DNA of 64,000 nt from Pedobacter cryoconitis (GTDB taxonomy: Bacteria; Bacteroidota; Bacteroidia; Sphingobacteriales; Sphingobacteriaceae), in contig NZ_JACHCC010000005.1 in NCBI RefSeq assembly GCF_014207135.1, positions 310,001-374,000 of the forward strand, in the 5' to 3' direction. Below the pieces are notes generated by a model. It saw only the letters and a list, made by a program, of their open reading frames with translations, was not told where the DNA came from and did no database searches. Made by a program: the position numbers and the translations under genes. Positions 34,611-43,489 of this stretch are shown piece by piece; position 1 is the first letter of the stretch; each line of letters begins with the position of its first letter.

Positions 34611-35183
34611 ATGAAACCTTCTATCAAAAACTACTACAACGCCCCTTCAGTTCTTGTCAAGAGCCTCGAAGCGATTGAAAACTTCCAGTCTGCTCACAAG
34701 ATCTTTCTCAAAAAAAACAATGAAGAATCAAAAAAATCCATGGCCCAATCATTGCAAATGGTAAAAATACTGCAAGATGAATTATCTGTACCCGATGAAT
34801 CTGCTGATCAGATCAGACTTGCTTTTCTGAAGCAGGTAACCGCTCTGGAACAGAATATTGAGAACATTCATCTTGAAGGTCTGTTTCCGGATTTGTACAG
34901 AGACAGTGAGTCTTGTTTCCGTCTGCTTCACGACATCCTTGACGGCTTCAAAATATCCTTACTATCCAAAGGAGAGTCTTATCCTTTCATCGAGCTCTCA
35001 ACAAGTAATAATGAATGGAAAGATCATGGTGTTGTCGCCTTTTGCAGGGATGTCAAAAATAATCTGAACCCTGCAAAATTCAGGAGTTTATGGGATGCAC
35101 TTCAGTGTTACGAAAAAAACAAAACCCAGCTGACCTATACCTTTGAAATCTTGTCTTTAACAGGAAACCTGGGTAAACAATAA
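34611..35183 (+). CDS. Unknown helical protein downstream of lanB
   Basis: 190 residues, no signal peptide or membrane span, mostly helical with a heptad-like first half (QSAHKIFLKKNNEESKKSMA). I recognise no family. It follows lanB by 162 bases on the same strand, with no terminator between, so it may belong to the lanB unit. An 18-codon frame at 34558-34614 overlaps its ATG (ATGA) but is not convincing. A function in peptide maturation cannot be claimed from sequence. Confidence 0.65.
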   Translation: MKPSIKNYYNAPSVLVKSLEAIENFQSAHKIFLKKNNEESKKSMAQSLQMVKILQDELSVPDESADQIRLAFLKQVTALEQNIENIHLEGLFPDLYRDSESCFRLLHDILDGFKISLLSKGESYPFIELSTSNNEWKDHGVVAFCRDVKNNLNPAKFRSLWDALQCYEKNKTQLTYTFEILSLTGNLGKQ

Positions 35184-35337
35184 GCTGTTCTTCATCGAAA
35201 CTATCCTGTCAGGTTCAGATCTGTTGAAATACCAGGGCTTTCATTTGGTTGTAACGGGCATCCGTAAATAATTAAAAATAAATTTTATCCCAGGGAAAAT
35301 ATGTAATAAGCATTTGAATGCCTATATTCGCCGAAAT

Positions 35338-35409
35338 GTTCCTGTAGTTCAATGGATAGAATTTTGGTTTCCGGTACCAAAGATGGGGGTTCGAATCCCT
35401 TCGGGAACA
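35338..35409 (+). tRNA. tRNA-Arg (anticodon CCG)
   Basis: Cloverleaf: acceptor GTTCCTG/CGGGAAC, anticodon stem TTGGT/ACCAA with loop TTCCGGT giving CCG, T arm with TTCGAAT loop. Discriminator A; CCA is not encoded. A terminator follows 3 bases later. Confidence 0.93.
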
Positions 35410-35411
35410 CT

Positions 35412-35447
35412 AAAAAAGCCTCTAACTTTAAAGATAGAGGCTTTTTC
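35412..35447 (+). terminator. Terminator after tRNA-Arg
   Basis: AAAAAGCCTCTA pairs with TAGAGGCTTTTT around a 10-base loop; strong stem with a T run. Confidence 0.88.
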
Positions 35448-35478
35448 AATTATAACTTACGATTTACGCAGCTTACAG

Positions 35479-35979
35479 TTAAAACTCTGAGACCGAATTT
35501 GGACTGGACATTTTGGACTTTAAAGATTGAATCAGATTTTGGACTCTTAAAAACGCGTTGTCTTTAATATTCCTGACTCCCCTTTTCGTAATATTAGCCT
35601 TAGCGGGATCGGCTTCAAACTGCCAGGATCTAAAATTCCCCTTGCCATTAAATACCAGATCAGTAATTGTATATTTAAATTTATCATCCTTTATAAGGAT
35701 AATTATATTAGCATATACCCGTCCTTCTTCACATGAATAAACGAGCAATGAAGCTACAATCTTTCCTGCCTCTTTATCTTTTATCTGAACAACATCATTA
35801 ACCAATTTAAAAGAAGTTGCGAGCCACTCCATGGCCTTATCAAATAGTTGCACTTTAGTCCCAGGGGTTTTAACAACTTCAGTATAAGTTATTTTATTTG
35901 TGAGGCTATCAATTTGTGATTCCTGGGCCAACCCCATCAGAGGAGCAATTAAGAATAAAGAGAGAATTAGTCTTTTCAT
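35479..35979 (-). CDS. DUF4468 domain secreted protein
   Basis: 166 residues from the ATG at 35979, chosen because it opens a signal peptide (MKRLILSLFLIAPLMGLAQ). DUF4468 (about 25-120): KITYTEVVKTPGTKVQLFDK, AMEWLATSFK, VVQIKDKEAGKIVASLL, and a YTITDLVFNGKGNFRSWQF segment. The family is TBP-like and of unknown function. It is probably periplasmic. Stand-alone gene, convergent with the tRNA-Arg terminator. A second, more divergent member is at 18007-18651. Confidence 0.85.
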   Translation of the reverse strand: MKRLILSLFLIAPLMGLAQESQIDSLTNKITYTEVVKTPGTKVQLFDKAMEWLATSFKLVNDVVQIKDKEAGKIVASLLVYSCEEGRVYANIIILIKDDKFKYTITDLVFNGKGNFRSWQFEADPAKANITKRGVRNIKDNAFLRVQNLIQSLKSKMSSPNSVSEF

Positions 35980-36012
35980 ATTTTCACTTTTTTCTAAGTT
36001 AAATAAAAACAC

Positions 36013-36447
36013 ACAACCAAAACAAGACTTTATTAAGAATTAATCTCGTTTTTTCATACTTACGAGGTGATCTTGAAACTATTCGATTAAACGAGAATTA
36101 ACGGGGGCCCTTCTTTTGTTTCTACAGCCCCCTCTCTCCATCCGGCCTCAGCCGCAGACTAAATGGATAAACTACCATTTTCATCACAATTGTAAATAAA
36201 ATCTACTATTCACGTAGGGAAAACGGCAGTTCACGTAATAATGAAATGATTAATCAAATGATAAGCTTATTATTGATCTAAGTTATCCATCTACCTATGG
36301 AAAAACACAAATGACACGGAACCCTTTCAGGGTTCTTTGTCATTCTTACAATCCAGCTATTTTGTTTTTATCTGTCATTCTTTAGAATGCGTTTGCCCCG
36401 ACAGTATAAAGATCCGGAAAAACAGAGTACCTGATTACTTATTAAAT
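36013..36447. other. Gene-free stretch upstream of the DUF4468 gene
   Basis: No convincing ORF. It holds a GGGGGC/GCCCCC inverted pair (about 36105-36135) and a GAACCC-tttca-GGGTTC hairpin followed by TTTG (36318-36338), which may terminate an unidentified + strand transcript. No promoter or RNA family recognised. Confidence 0.45.
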
Positions 36448-36477
36448 AAAAAAAACCAGCCAATTGGCTGGTTTTTT
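36448..36477 (-). terminator. Terminator of the glycerol operon
   Basis: AAAACCAGCCAATTGGCTGGTTTT is a perfect stem with A and T runs on both sides, downstream of the outer membrane protein gene on the minus strand. Confidence 0.85.
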
Positions 36478-36504
36478 AATGACCCCATAGGTAGAATCAT
36501 TGTA

Positions 36505-37281
36505 TTAAAATGCGTTGATAATCAATTGTAATGCTCCTTGTTTATGTTCGGGACTAAACATGGCTGTGGCAGCAATTGGCATATGATAGTTAAAAACGAC
36601 CAGGTCTTTGTTAAACGTTATCCCAGAATTGACAATATTTGGTTTAGACCCATAAAAATTCTGTTGCCTTCCAAAAGCAAACCCACCGCCGGCAAAAAGA
36701 TGAAGATTAGTAGTTCCTTCTTTCCATATCCTGTAATCCAGCACCACATAATTAGAATAATTATTGGCTAAAGAGCCATCACTGTTCATATGGGTATCCC
36801 TGCCCTGTACAATCGTACTCCAGTTTATACTGATCGGAAAAGCATCCCCAAACTGATATCCCGCTGTTACATCAATAAAATGCGATGTAGTTGCTCTTTT
36901 ATAATCGAACAGATTGGCATTCGGAAAATCTGTAAAGTTGTTAATATCCCAGACAGAAAAATTAAATCCATGCTTCGCATAACTCACATAATAATCAAAT
37001 TCCTTATACTGCCCGTTAAGACCTGCCCCACCCCAGATACCCGCAGCAAAACTGCCATCCCTGGTGGTATAATGCATATCTACATCCGTAATCGGACTAT
37101 TGGAAACCCTGAACCCACGCCATATATATAGGTTACGGAGCTGTAGATTCACATTAAAAGGTGTATATTTTTTCACCGCTACGGTGTCTGTTTTCGGGGT
37201 TTTTACATCCTGAGCTTTAGCAAAAAAGCAAAGACTCAGCCCCAGCATAGCCACCAGGCTACCTCTATAAATAGTTTTCAT
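36505..37281 (-). CDS. Outer membrane beta-barrel protein of the glycerol operon
   Basis: 258 residues with a signal peptide (cleavage near CFFAKAQD). The mature part alternates hydrophobic and polar residues, with many aromatic girdle residues (NLQLRNLYIWRGFRVSNSPI, GIWGGAGLNGQYKEFDYYVS, VVLDYRIWKE), typical of an 8- to 12-strand barrel; it ends in Phe, the usual outer membrane protein end. It starts 26 bases after the glpF stop and ends at the operon terminator, so it is the last cistron of glpD-glpK-glpF. It could be a glycerol or glycerophosphodiester porin; no family name recalled with certainty. Confidence 0.75.
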   Translation of the reverse strand: MKTIYRGSLVAMLGLSLCFFAKAQDVKTPKTDTVAVKKYTPFNVNLQLRNLYIWRGFRVSNSPITDVDMHYTTRDGSFAAGIWGGAGLNGQYKEFDYYVSYAKHGFNFSVWDINNFTDFPNANLFDYKRATTSHFIDVTAGYQFGDAFPISINWSTIVQGRDTHMNSDGSLANNYSNYVVLDYRIWKEGTTNLHLFAGGGFAFGRQQNFYGSKPNIVNSGITFNKDLVVFNYHMPIAATAMFSPEHKQGALQLIINAF

Positions 37282-37307
37282 AAAAATATGTTTAAGAGAT
37301 CAGATAA

Positions 37308-38036
37308 TTAATGAAACTGCATATAAACAAGTGCTGCTATTGCTGCACCAACTATCGGTCCTATAATAGGAATCCAGGCATAAGACCAGTCGCTTCCACC
37401 CTTTCCCTTCATCGGCAACAAAGCATGCATTATCCGCGGAGCTAAATCCCTTGCCGGATTAATTGCATATCCCGTAGTTCCACCCAGTGAGAGACCAATT
37501 ACCCATACCAGAAAAGCAACCGGAACAGCACCCACCGAACCCAGGCCAATCGGCACTTTTGTAGGCGTAATCTCAGCTCCGGTTATATAAAAGACAGTAA
37601 ATACAAGCACAAAAGCGCCTATAATTTCACTGGATATATTGGAAACGTAATTACGGATTGCCGGACCTGTACAAAAAACAGCAAGCATAGCACCAGGATC
37701 ATTATTACGGTTGAAATGATCTTTATACATTACCCAAACCAGAAAAGCACCCATCGCCGCGCCTAGCATTTGCGCCACAATATAAGGCAGCACACTCGCC
37801 CAGGCAAACTTCCCGGCTATGGCCAGACCGATAGTTACTGCGGGATTCAGATGCGCACCACTATAAGGCCCTGCCACAGTTACACCGACAAAAACAGCAA
37901 GTCCCCAGGCTGTGGTAATTACCATCCAGCCACTATTATTTCCTTTCGTATCATTTAACACAACGTTGGCCACTACGCCATCGCCCAGGAGTATAAGTAA
38001 CATAGTACCTATTAACTCAGCAATAAATGGAGTCAT
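37308..38036 (-). CDS. glpF: Glycerol uptake facilitator (MIP/aquaporin family)
   Basis: 242 residues with six spans and the two half-helices. First NPA motif in GAHLNPAVTIGLA; second in GYAINPARDLAPR, where the following Asp is the glycerol-facilitator signature that separates GlpF from water-specific aquaporins. It moves glycerol across the inner membrane. It lies 23 bases after the glpK stop in the glpD-glpK-glpF-porin operon. Length is slightly below the E. coli protein, within range. Confidence 0.95.
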   Translation of the reverse strand: MTPFIAELIGTMLLILLGDGVVANVVLNDTKGNNSGWMVITTAWGLAVFVGVTVAGPYSGAHLNPAVTIGLAIAGKFAWASVLPYIVAQMLGAAMGAFLVWVMYKDHFNRNNDPGAMLAVFCTGPAIRNYVSNISSEIIGAFVLVFTVFYITGAEITPTKVPIGLGSVGAVPVAFLVWVIGLSLGGTTGYAINPARDLAPRIMHALLPMKGKGGSDWSYAWIPIIGPIVGAAIAALVYMQFH

Positions 38037-38059
38037 TTTATGAATATTAATATGAATAA

Positions 38060-39574
38060 TTAAACTGCATCAGACTCAGGAAGTTCATCATTCCAGCTTT
38101 GTGCTGCATGAATAGCTCTTTTCCAGTCTTTGATCCCCTTTTGCATAGCCGATCTGTCAGCTGCCGGAACAAATTCCTTTTCTGATTGCCATAACTGCTG
38201 TATCTCTTCTACACTTTTCCAGTAACCGACAGCCAGTCCGGCTAAATAAGCTGCCCCCAAAGCTGTAGTTTCGACCACATTCGGACGTATAACTTTACAG
38301 TTTAGCAGGTCTGACTGAAATTGCATCAGCAGATCATTTGCCGTCGCACCTCCGTCAACCCTTAGTTCCTTAATTTCCATTCCCGCATCAGCTTCCATCG
38401 CTTTCAGAACATCCATTGTCTGATAGGCAATAGATTCAAGAGCCGCCAGGGCGATATGAGCGGAAGTTGTACCTCTGCTTAATCCTACGATTGTACCTCT
38501 GGCATCAGGTTTCCAGTAAGGCGCTCCCAAACCGGCGAAAGCAGGCACAAAATAAACCCCTTGCGTGTCCTTTACAGTTGCAGCCAGCTTCTCTACTTCA
38601 GCCGATTTTTTAATAATCCCCAGACCATCGCGCAGCCACTGAACTACAGCACCACCGATAAATATACTTCCTTCAAAAGCATATTGTATTTTACCATTAA
38701 TTTTCCATGCAACAGTAGTCAGCAGGTTATTTTTTGATTCAATAAACTGATCACCGATATTCATCAGCATAAAACAACCAGTACCATAAGTATTTTTAAC
38801 CATGGCTTTTTCTATACACATCTGGCCAAAAAGAGCCGCGTGCTGATCTCCTGCCATACCTGCAATAGGTATTTTGGAAGCAAAAATTGTAGTTGTAGTT
38901 TCTCCGTATATTTCACTGGATTGTTTAACTTCCGGAAGCATACTTTTCGGAACATCGAGCAACTCCAGCAATTCATCATCCCATTGCTGCGTACGGATAT
39001 TGAAAAGCATCGTACGGCTTGCATTGGTGATATCAGTTACATGGACATGCCCCCTGGTAAATTTCCAGACCAGCCAGCTGTCAACAGTTCCAAAAGCCAG
39101 TTCACCTGCATTTGCCCTGTCACGTGCACCTTTCACGTTATCTAATATCCATTTGATTTTAGTTCCTGAAAAATAAGAGTCAATAACCAATCCGGTCTTC
39201 GCACGGACCATATCCGTTTTACCGTCTTTTTTTAGCTGATCACAAAAAGCAGCTGTACGTCTGTCCTGCCAGACTATAGCATTATAGACCGGCTCTCCGG
39301 TAGCACGATCCCACACGATGGTCGTTTCACGCTGATTAGTAATTCCGATTGCTTTAATATTTGATCCGTTAATTCCCATCTTAACGGTTGCTTCTGCTGC
39401 TACACTGGCCTGAGTTGACCAAATTTCATTAGGATCATGTTCTACCCAGCCTGATTGTGGAAAAATTTGGGTAAATTCCTTTTGAGCCATAGATTTGATC
39501 TGTCCTTTATGATCAAAAATAATAGCACGCGAGCTTGTTGTGCCCTGGTCCAGAGCCAAAATGTAATCTTCCAT
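38060..39574 (-). CDS. glpK: Glycerol kinase
   Basis: 504 residues from the ATG at 39574 ([18 protein letters not shown]); the frame runs on to 39721 but that would overlap glpD by 100 bases and is spurious. FGGY-kinase motifs: [15 protein letters not shown] (ATP), [32 protein letters not shown] and [19 protein letters not shown]. It phosphorylates glycerol to sn-glycerol 3-phosphate with ATP. Length is exactly typical. 43 bases after glpD, 23 before glpF. Confidence 0.97.
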   Translation of the reverse strand: MEDYILALDQGTTSSRAIIFDHKGQIKSMAQKEFTQIFPQSGWVEHDPNEIWSTQASVAAEATVKMGINGSNIKAIGITNQRETTIVWDRATGEPVYNAIVWQDRRTAAFCDQLKKDGKTDMVRAKTGLVIDSYFSGTKIKWILDNVKGARDRANAGELAFGTVDSWLVWKFTRGHVHVTDITNASRTMLFNIRTQQWDDELLELLDVPKSMLPEVKQSSEIYGETTTTIFASKIPIAGMAGDQHAALFGQMCIEKAMVKNTYGTGCFMLMNIGDQFIESKNNLLTTVAWKINGKIQYAFEGSIFIGGAVVQWLRDGLGIIKKSAEVEKLAATVKDTQGVYFVPAFAGLGAPYWKPDARGTIVGLSRGTTSAHIALAALESIAYQTMDVLKAMEADAGMEIKELRVDGGATANDLLMQFQSDLLNCKVIRPNVVETTALGAAYLAGLAVGYWKSVEEIQQLWQSEKEFVPAADRSAMQKGIKDWKRAIHAAQSWNDELPESDAV

Positions 39575-39617
39575 AAAATATTGGTTTATATTGGTTTTAA
39601 TTGATGCTAAATAATTA

Positions 39618-41204
39618 CTATTCAGGTGTATAAGGTTCCAGCAAATAAGACTGGGCAAGTTTTCTGAAAGCAGTAACCTGTTCCTTCTCCCAGTTCTCAT
39701 CATAATGGAGTTCGGAGGCAACTAATTTGGCTACAGCAGGGGCCATATCAATCGCGGCACGGGCATCCAGAAACAGCGCCCTTACCCTTCTGGCAAGAAT
39801 ATCTTCTACAGTCCGTGCCATTTCATGTCTTACACCCCAGATCACTTCGGCTTTCAGGTAAGGCATCCGTACATGCAATTTCTCTCTCCACTGTGGATTC
39901 TCCTCTCCCAAAGCCAGCACAGCTTCCTGATCACTTCCGTAAACATATAAGTGGTTCTTACGGTCTACGTCTTTTTTACTGCCATGAATAGAAAGCTCTT
40001 TTGTCTTTGTAGGAACATTTTTGAGTCTACCAACCTCAATAGCTTTATTGATCGTATCCTCTCCCATTCTGCGATAGGTCGTCCATTTACCACCAGTAAT
40101 GGTAATCAGGCCCGATGCAGTAACAATCAGTTTATGACTACGCGAAATCTCTTTAGTTTTCGAAGAACCGTCTTCCGGTGCTGCTAAAGGACGTAAACCT
40201 GCAAACACGCTCAATACATCTTTACGGGTAGGTACCTTAACCAGGTATTTGGCAGCAGTCCGCATAATAAAATCGATTTCCTCTTCTAAGGCTACCGGTT
40301 CAAGACTATGTTTATCCAATGGAGTATCAGTAGTTCCGACTACCAGTTTATCATGCCATGGCACAACAAACAAGACCCTTCCATCATCCGTTTTCGGAAT
40401 CATAATCGCATCTTCTCCAGGCATAAACGAACGCTCCATAACCAGGTGTACACCCTGACTTGACCTGACCAGAGGTTTTTTACCCGGTTTATCCATTTGC
40501 AGCAGATCATCCACAAATACACCAGTTGCATTAATTACAGTTTTTCCTTTTATAGTATAAGTAATCCCTGATTCTGCATCAACAGCAACTACACCGGCTA
40601 CTTTATCTTTTGCATCTTTAATCAGGCTGGATACACGAATATAATTCAAGATTGTAGCCCCCTGTTCCAGACTGGTCTGGGCCAGGTTTACAGCAAGACG
40701 GGAATCGTCAAACTGTCCGTCATGATAAACTACACCACCATACAGGTTTTCCTGTTTGATAGTGGGTAATTTACTGATGACCTCTTTTTTCGAGATATGT
40801 TTAGCGCGGCCAAATCCAAGTTTACCAGCCAGAAGATCATAAATTGTCAGACCTATCGTATAAAAAGCGCCTCCCCACCATTCGTAATTAGGAATAATAA
40901 ATGATTCATTTTTCACCAGGTGAGCCGCATTTTTCAAAAGTAAACCCCGCTCATACAATGCTTCGCGAACCAGTCCTATGTCCCCCTGTGCAAGATAACG
41001 CACGCCTCCATGAACTAATTTGGTACTACGGCTGGAAGTGCCTTTTGCAAAATCAACCTGCTCCAACAATAATGTCTGATAACCGCGGCTCGTTGCATCA
41101 AGCGCAGCTCCTAAACCCGTTGCTCCCCCACCAACTACAATAACATCCCATACTTTACCCGGATCAGCAATATTTTCTATAAGTTCTTTCCTGCTTTTGT
41201 TCAT
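39618..41204 (-). CDS. glpD: Glycerol-3-phosphate dehydrogenase (FAD, respiratory)
   Basis: 528 residues. The N-terminal FAD-binding motif is [18 protein letters not shown]; then [33 protein letters not shown], and [16 protein letters not shown] near 375. The C-terminal domain has [18 protein letters not shown]. It oxidises glycerol 3-phosphate to dihydroxyacetone phosphate and passes electrons to quinone at the inner membrane. First gene of the glycerol operon, with a full consensus promoter at 41253-41284 and a divergent DeoR-family regulator. Confidence 0.97.
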   Translation of the reverse strand: MNKSRKELIENIADPGKVWDVIVVGGGATGLGAALDATSRGYQTLLLEQVDFAKGTSSRSTKLVHGGVRYLAQGDIGLVREALYERGLLLKNAAHLVKNESFIIPNYEWWGGAFYTIGLTIYDLLAGKLGFGRAKHISKKEVISKLPTIKQENLYGGVVYHDGQFDDSRLAVNLAQTSLEQGATILNYIRVSSLIKDAKDKVAGVVAVDAESGITYTIKGKTVINATGVFVDDLLQMDKPGKKPLVRSSQGVHLVMERSFMPGEDAIMIPKTDDGRVLFVVPWHDKLVVGTTDTPLDKHSLEPVALEEEIDFIMRTAAKYLVKVPTRKDVLSVFAGLRPLAAPEDGSSKTKEISRSHKLIVTASGLITITGGKWTTYRRMGEDTINKAIEVGRLKNVPTKTKELSIHGSKKDVDRKNHLYVYGSDQEAVLALGEENPQWREKLHVRMPYLKAEVIWGVRHEMARTVEDILARRVRALFLDARAAIDMAPAVAKLVASELHYDENWEKEQVTAFRKLAQSYLLEPYTPE

Positions 41205-41252
41205 CGATGCAACCTCCTTATGTTTTATAACGATTAGTTTCGCTTTCTATAT

Positions 41253-41284
41253 CAAATCTATAAAATAAAACATTTCAAAACAAA
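41253..41284 (-). promoter_or_regulatory. Promoter of the glpD-glpK-glpF operon
   Basis: On the minus strand TTTG (41284-41281) and TAGATTTG (41260-41253) match the -33 and -7 consensus with 20 bp between. The -7 element ends 48 bases before the glpD ATG. Confidence 0.68.
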
Positions 41285-41381
41285 TTAAAATCATTAAGAA
41301 CCTAATATATTTAACAAACAGGCCAAAACATAACAAAAAAGCCATTAAACAACCTATCAAGCAACCTAACCAACCATTAAT

Positions 41382-41401
41382 CGAAACAAAACGAAACAAA
41401 C
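41382..41401. promoter_or_regulatory. Candidate operator of the DeoR-type regulator
   Basis: CGAAACAAAACGAAACAAAC is a direct repeat of CGAAACAAA with a 9-10-bp period in the divergent glpD/regulator region. DeoR-family proteins often bind repeats of this size. A related AGTTTCGCTTTC lies at about 41236-41247. Confidence 0.45.
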
Positions 41402-41449
41402 ATTAAAATATTTGACTGAAATTATTGGCCAGAACTTACGGATATTGTT

Positions 41450-41457
41450 TATTTTTG
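41450..41457 (+). promoter_or_regulatory. -7 element of the DeoR-type regulator promoter
   Basis: TATTTTTG matches TAnnTTTG; a TTG at 41425-41427 lies 22 bp upstream. The ATG follows 28 bases later. Confidence 0.5.
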
Positions 41458-41485
41458 ATCATCAGCAACCAACACAAAAACCGGA

Positions 41486-42262
41486 ATGAAGAGTATTACC
41501 GAAAGACATCAGTTAATTTTAAAGAAGCTCCATGAGACCGGATTTGTGAATGTACAGGAACTCAGTACACAAATGAAAGTTTCGGATGTGACTATCCGGA
41601 AAGACCTTAAACTACTGGAAGACAAAAAATTACTATTCAGAACACACGGAGGAGGTTCAAAAACAAATCCTTATACCAACGACAGACCGGTTGCTGAAAA
41701 GGAGCAGATGCATGCTGACAAAAAAAGACTGATAGCCACAGCCGCAGCAGAAATGATCGGACACAACGACTCCATCATTATCGCCTCAGGTACATCTATG
41801 TTAGCCCTGGCCAGAGCTATACATCCCGAAAAACATCTGACTGTAATTACCTCAGCACTAAATGTTGCCCTCGAATTATCCCATCACCAGCATGTAGAAG
41901 TTTTACAGCTTGGCGGTCAGTTAAGACAAAACTCCTCCTCGGTCATGGGGCCCTATGCAGAGCAGATCCTTTCTGATGTATCCTGTAGTATGTTATTCTT
42001 AGGTGTAGACGGAGTCGATATTGAAACCGGCCTGACAACCACAAGCCTGATGGAAGCGCGTCTGAACCAGAAAATGATTAATGCAGCACAGGTTACAGTA
42101 GTACTGGCCGACAGCTCTAAAATGGGAAGACGCGGTCTGGGAAAAATCTGCTCACTGGATCAGATCCAGCATATCATTACCGACGATGGTATATCGCCGG
42201 CACTGGTCAAATTAATGGAAAATAAAGGTATCAGCGTAACTATAGTCAAGGAAAAAAACTAA
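41486..42262 (+). CDS. DeoR/GlpR family transcriptional regulator
   Basis: 258 residues. N-terminal winged HTH (MKSITERHQLILKKLHETGF, VQELSTQMKVSDVTIRKDL, RTHGGG) is the DeoR signature. The C-terminal sugar-phosphate-binding domain has IIASGTSMLALARAI, LGVDGVDIETGLTT and VLADSSKMGRRG. It is divergent from glpD, so by analogy with GlpR it probably represses the glycerol operon and is released by glycerol 3-phosphate; the effector is inferred. The candidate operator is at 41382-41401. Confidence 0.92.
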   Translation: MKSITERHQLILKKLHETGFVNVQELSTQMKVSDVTIRKDLKLLEDKKLLFRTHGGGSKTNPYTNDRPVAEKEQMHADKKRLIATAAAEMIGHNDSIIIASGTSMLALARAIHPEKHLTVITSALNVALELSHHQHVEVLQLGGQLRQNSSSVMGPYAEQILSDVSCSMLFLGVDGVDIETGLTTTSLMEARLNQKMINAAQVTVVLADSSKMGRRGLGKICSLDQIQHIITDDGISPALVKLMENKGISVTIVKEKN

Positions 42263-42263
42263 A

Positions 42264-42815
42264 CTACATTTCAATTTTACAGCGTTCACGGCTTAGTGCA
42301 TCCATAAAGCTATGATGTTCATAAGCTGTTTGCTTGAGCATTGCTTCGTCTTTTTTGTAAGTATTTTTAAGTTCCCTGCGGTTCATCGCCTGGAAGAAAC
42401 GTCTGATATCGTCCTTACTTTTCAGCGTAAGTCCCGGTACCTCTTTGGGCTTGTTGTCTTCTCCAATGGCAACCATCGTAAAATAGCTCGTATTGGTATG
42501 TTTGACTGATTGTGTTTTCAGATTTTCAGAAACGACCCTGATCCCAATAATCATAGAAGTTTTTCCTACGTAATTCACTGAAGCCATCAGAGAGACCAGC
42601 TCTCCAACTTCGACCGGGGCTAGAAAATCGACCACATCAATGGAAGCAGTTATACAATATCCATCGGCATGTTTTGCAGCACAGACATAGGCAACCTTAT
42701 CCATCAGGCTAAGGATAATACCGCCATGTATTTTACCGCCAAAATTTGAATACGACGGGATCATCAGTTCAGTTAAAGTAATCTGGGAATTTGCGACAGG
42801 TTTAAAATCTTGCAT
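42264..42815 (-). CDS. Acyl-CoA thioesterase (hotdog fold)
   Basis: 183 residues. A single acyl-CoA thioesterase hotdog domain: MIPSYSNFGGKIHGGIILSL with the conserved N-F-x-x-H-G-G helix, YCITASIDVVDFLAPVEVGE, and VGKTSMIIGIRVVSEN. The last 50 residues are a helical charged extension. It hydrolyses acyl-CoA to free acid and CoA, probably medium- or long-chain. It ends 1 base after the DeoR-type regulator stop (convergent). A paralogue lies at 55982-56503. Confidence 0.9.
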   Translation of the reverse strand: MQDFKPVANSQITLTELMIPSYSNFGGKIHGGIILSLMDKVAYVCAAKHADGYCITASIDVVDFLAPVEVGELVSLMASVNYVGKTSMIIGIRVVSENLKTQSVKHTNTSYFTMVAIGEDNKPKEVPGLTLKSKDDIRRFFQAMNRRELKNTYKKDEAMLKQTAYEHHSFMDALSRERCKIEM

Positions 42816-42926
42816 ATCAGAGGGCTGTTTAAAATTTATCTCTATGACCGCAATTTAGCCTTTTTTGAAGAGCTGACAAAGCTGACGGGCATGATTATTG
42901 ATCCGGGAAGAAACAAATCCTTATCC

Positions 42927-43415
42927 ATGACCGCTACTAAAACCCGCTTTCAATTTCTTCCATTTGTAATCAATTTACTCATTCCACTAAGTTTTGGGGC
43001 AATTGGCGGGCTAATCACCATAAAATCAGTAAACACCTGGTATCCAGGACTTCAAAAACCATCATTCAATCCGCCTAACTGGTTATTCGGCCCTGTCTGG
43101 TCGGCTCTTTTTATAGTTATAGGGATTTCAGCCTATCTGATATGGTCCAAAAGAAAGCAGATCATCCATTTTCCAAGAACCATAGCCATCTATTTTATCC
43201 AGCTGATCCTTAACCTCTGCTGGTCTTATTTATTCTTTTACCATCATTTGATTGGCGCATCTCTGATTGAAATTATCGCATTGCTGGCAGCAATCCTGGT
43301 GAATGGCATTGTATTCTATAAAATTGACAAAACGGCCGGTTTACTCTTTATCCCTTATTTTTTATGGGTGAGTTTTGCGACATTACTTACTTACCATATT
43401 TACGCGCTGAATTAA
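42927..43415 (+). CDS. tspO: TspO/MBR family protein
   Basis: 162 residues from the ATG at 42927 (MTATKTRFQF); the frame is open from 42810 but that would overlap the divergent thioesterase gene. Five membrane spans with the family motifs WYPGLQKPSFNPPNWLFGPVW in outline, Asn and Trp-rich (LNLCWSYLFFYHH) and FLWVSFATLLTY at the end. TspO proteins bind porphyrins and cholesterol-like ligands and take part in tetrapyrrole and stress responses. Stand-alone gene. Imperfect copies of the AGAGCCTGTT motif lie on both sides. Confidence 0.92.
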   Translation: MTATKTRFQFLPFVINLLIPLSFGAIGGLITIKSVNTWYPGLQKPSFNPPNWLFGPVWSALFIVIGISAYLIWSKRKQIIHFPRTIAIYFIQLILNLCWSYLFFYHHLIGASLIEIIALLAAILVNGIVFYKIDKTAGLLFIPYFLWVSFATLLTYHIYALN

Positions 43416-43489
43416 TCGTCAGGACGCTTACCTGAATTAATTGAATAATTTTTCAACAGGCTCTAAAAGAAAACCTGTAATTTAGGAAA

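Noticed and set aside
34558..34614. 18-codon ORF overlapping the start of the unknown gene downstream of lanB
   Set aside because: No promoter, ribosome-binding signal or recognisable peptide feature; the ATGA overlap alone is weak.
36337..36531. 64-codon + strand frame near the glycerol operon terminator
   Set aside because: It spans the terminator hairpin and the end of the outer membrane protein gene; composition is not protein-like.
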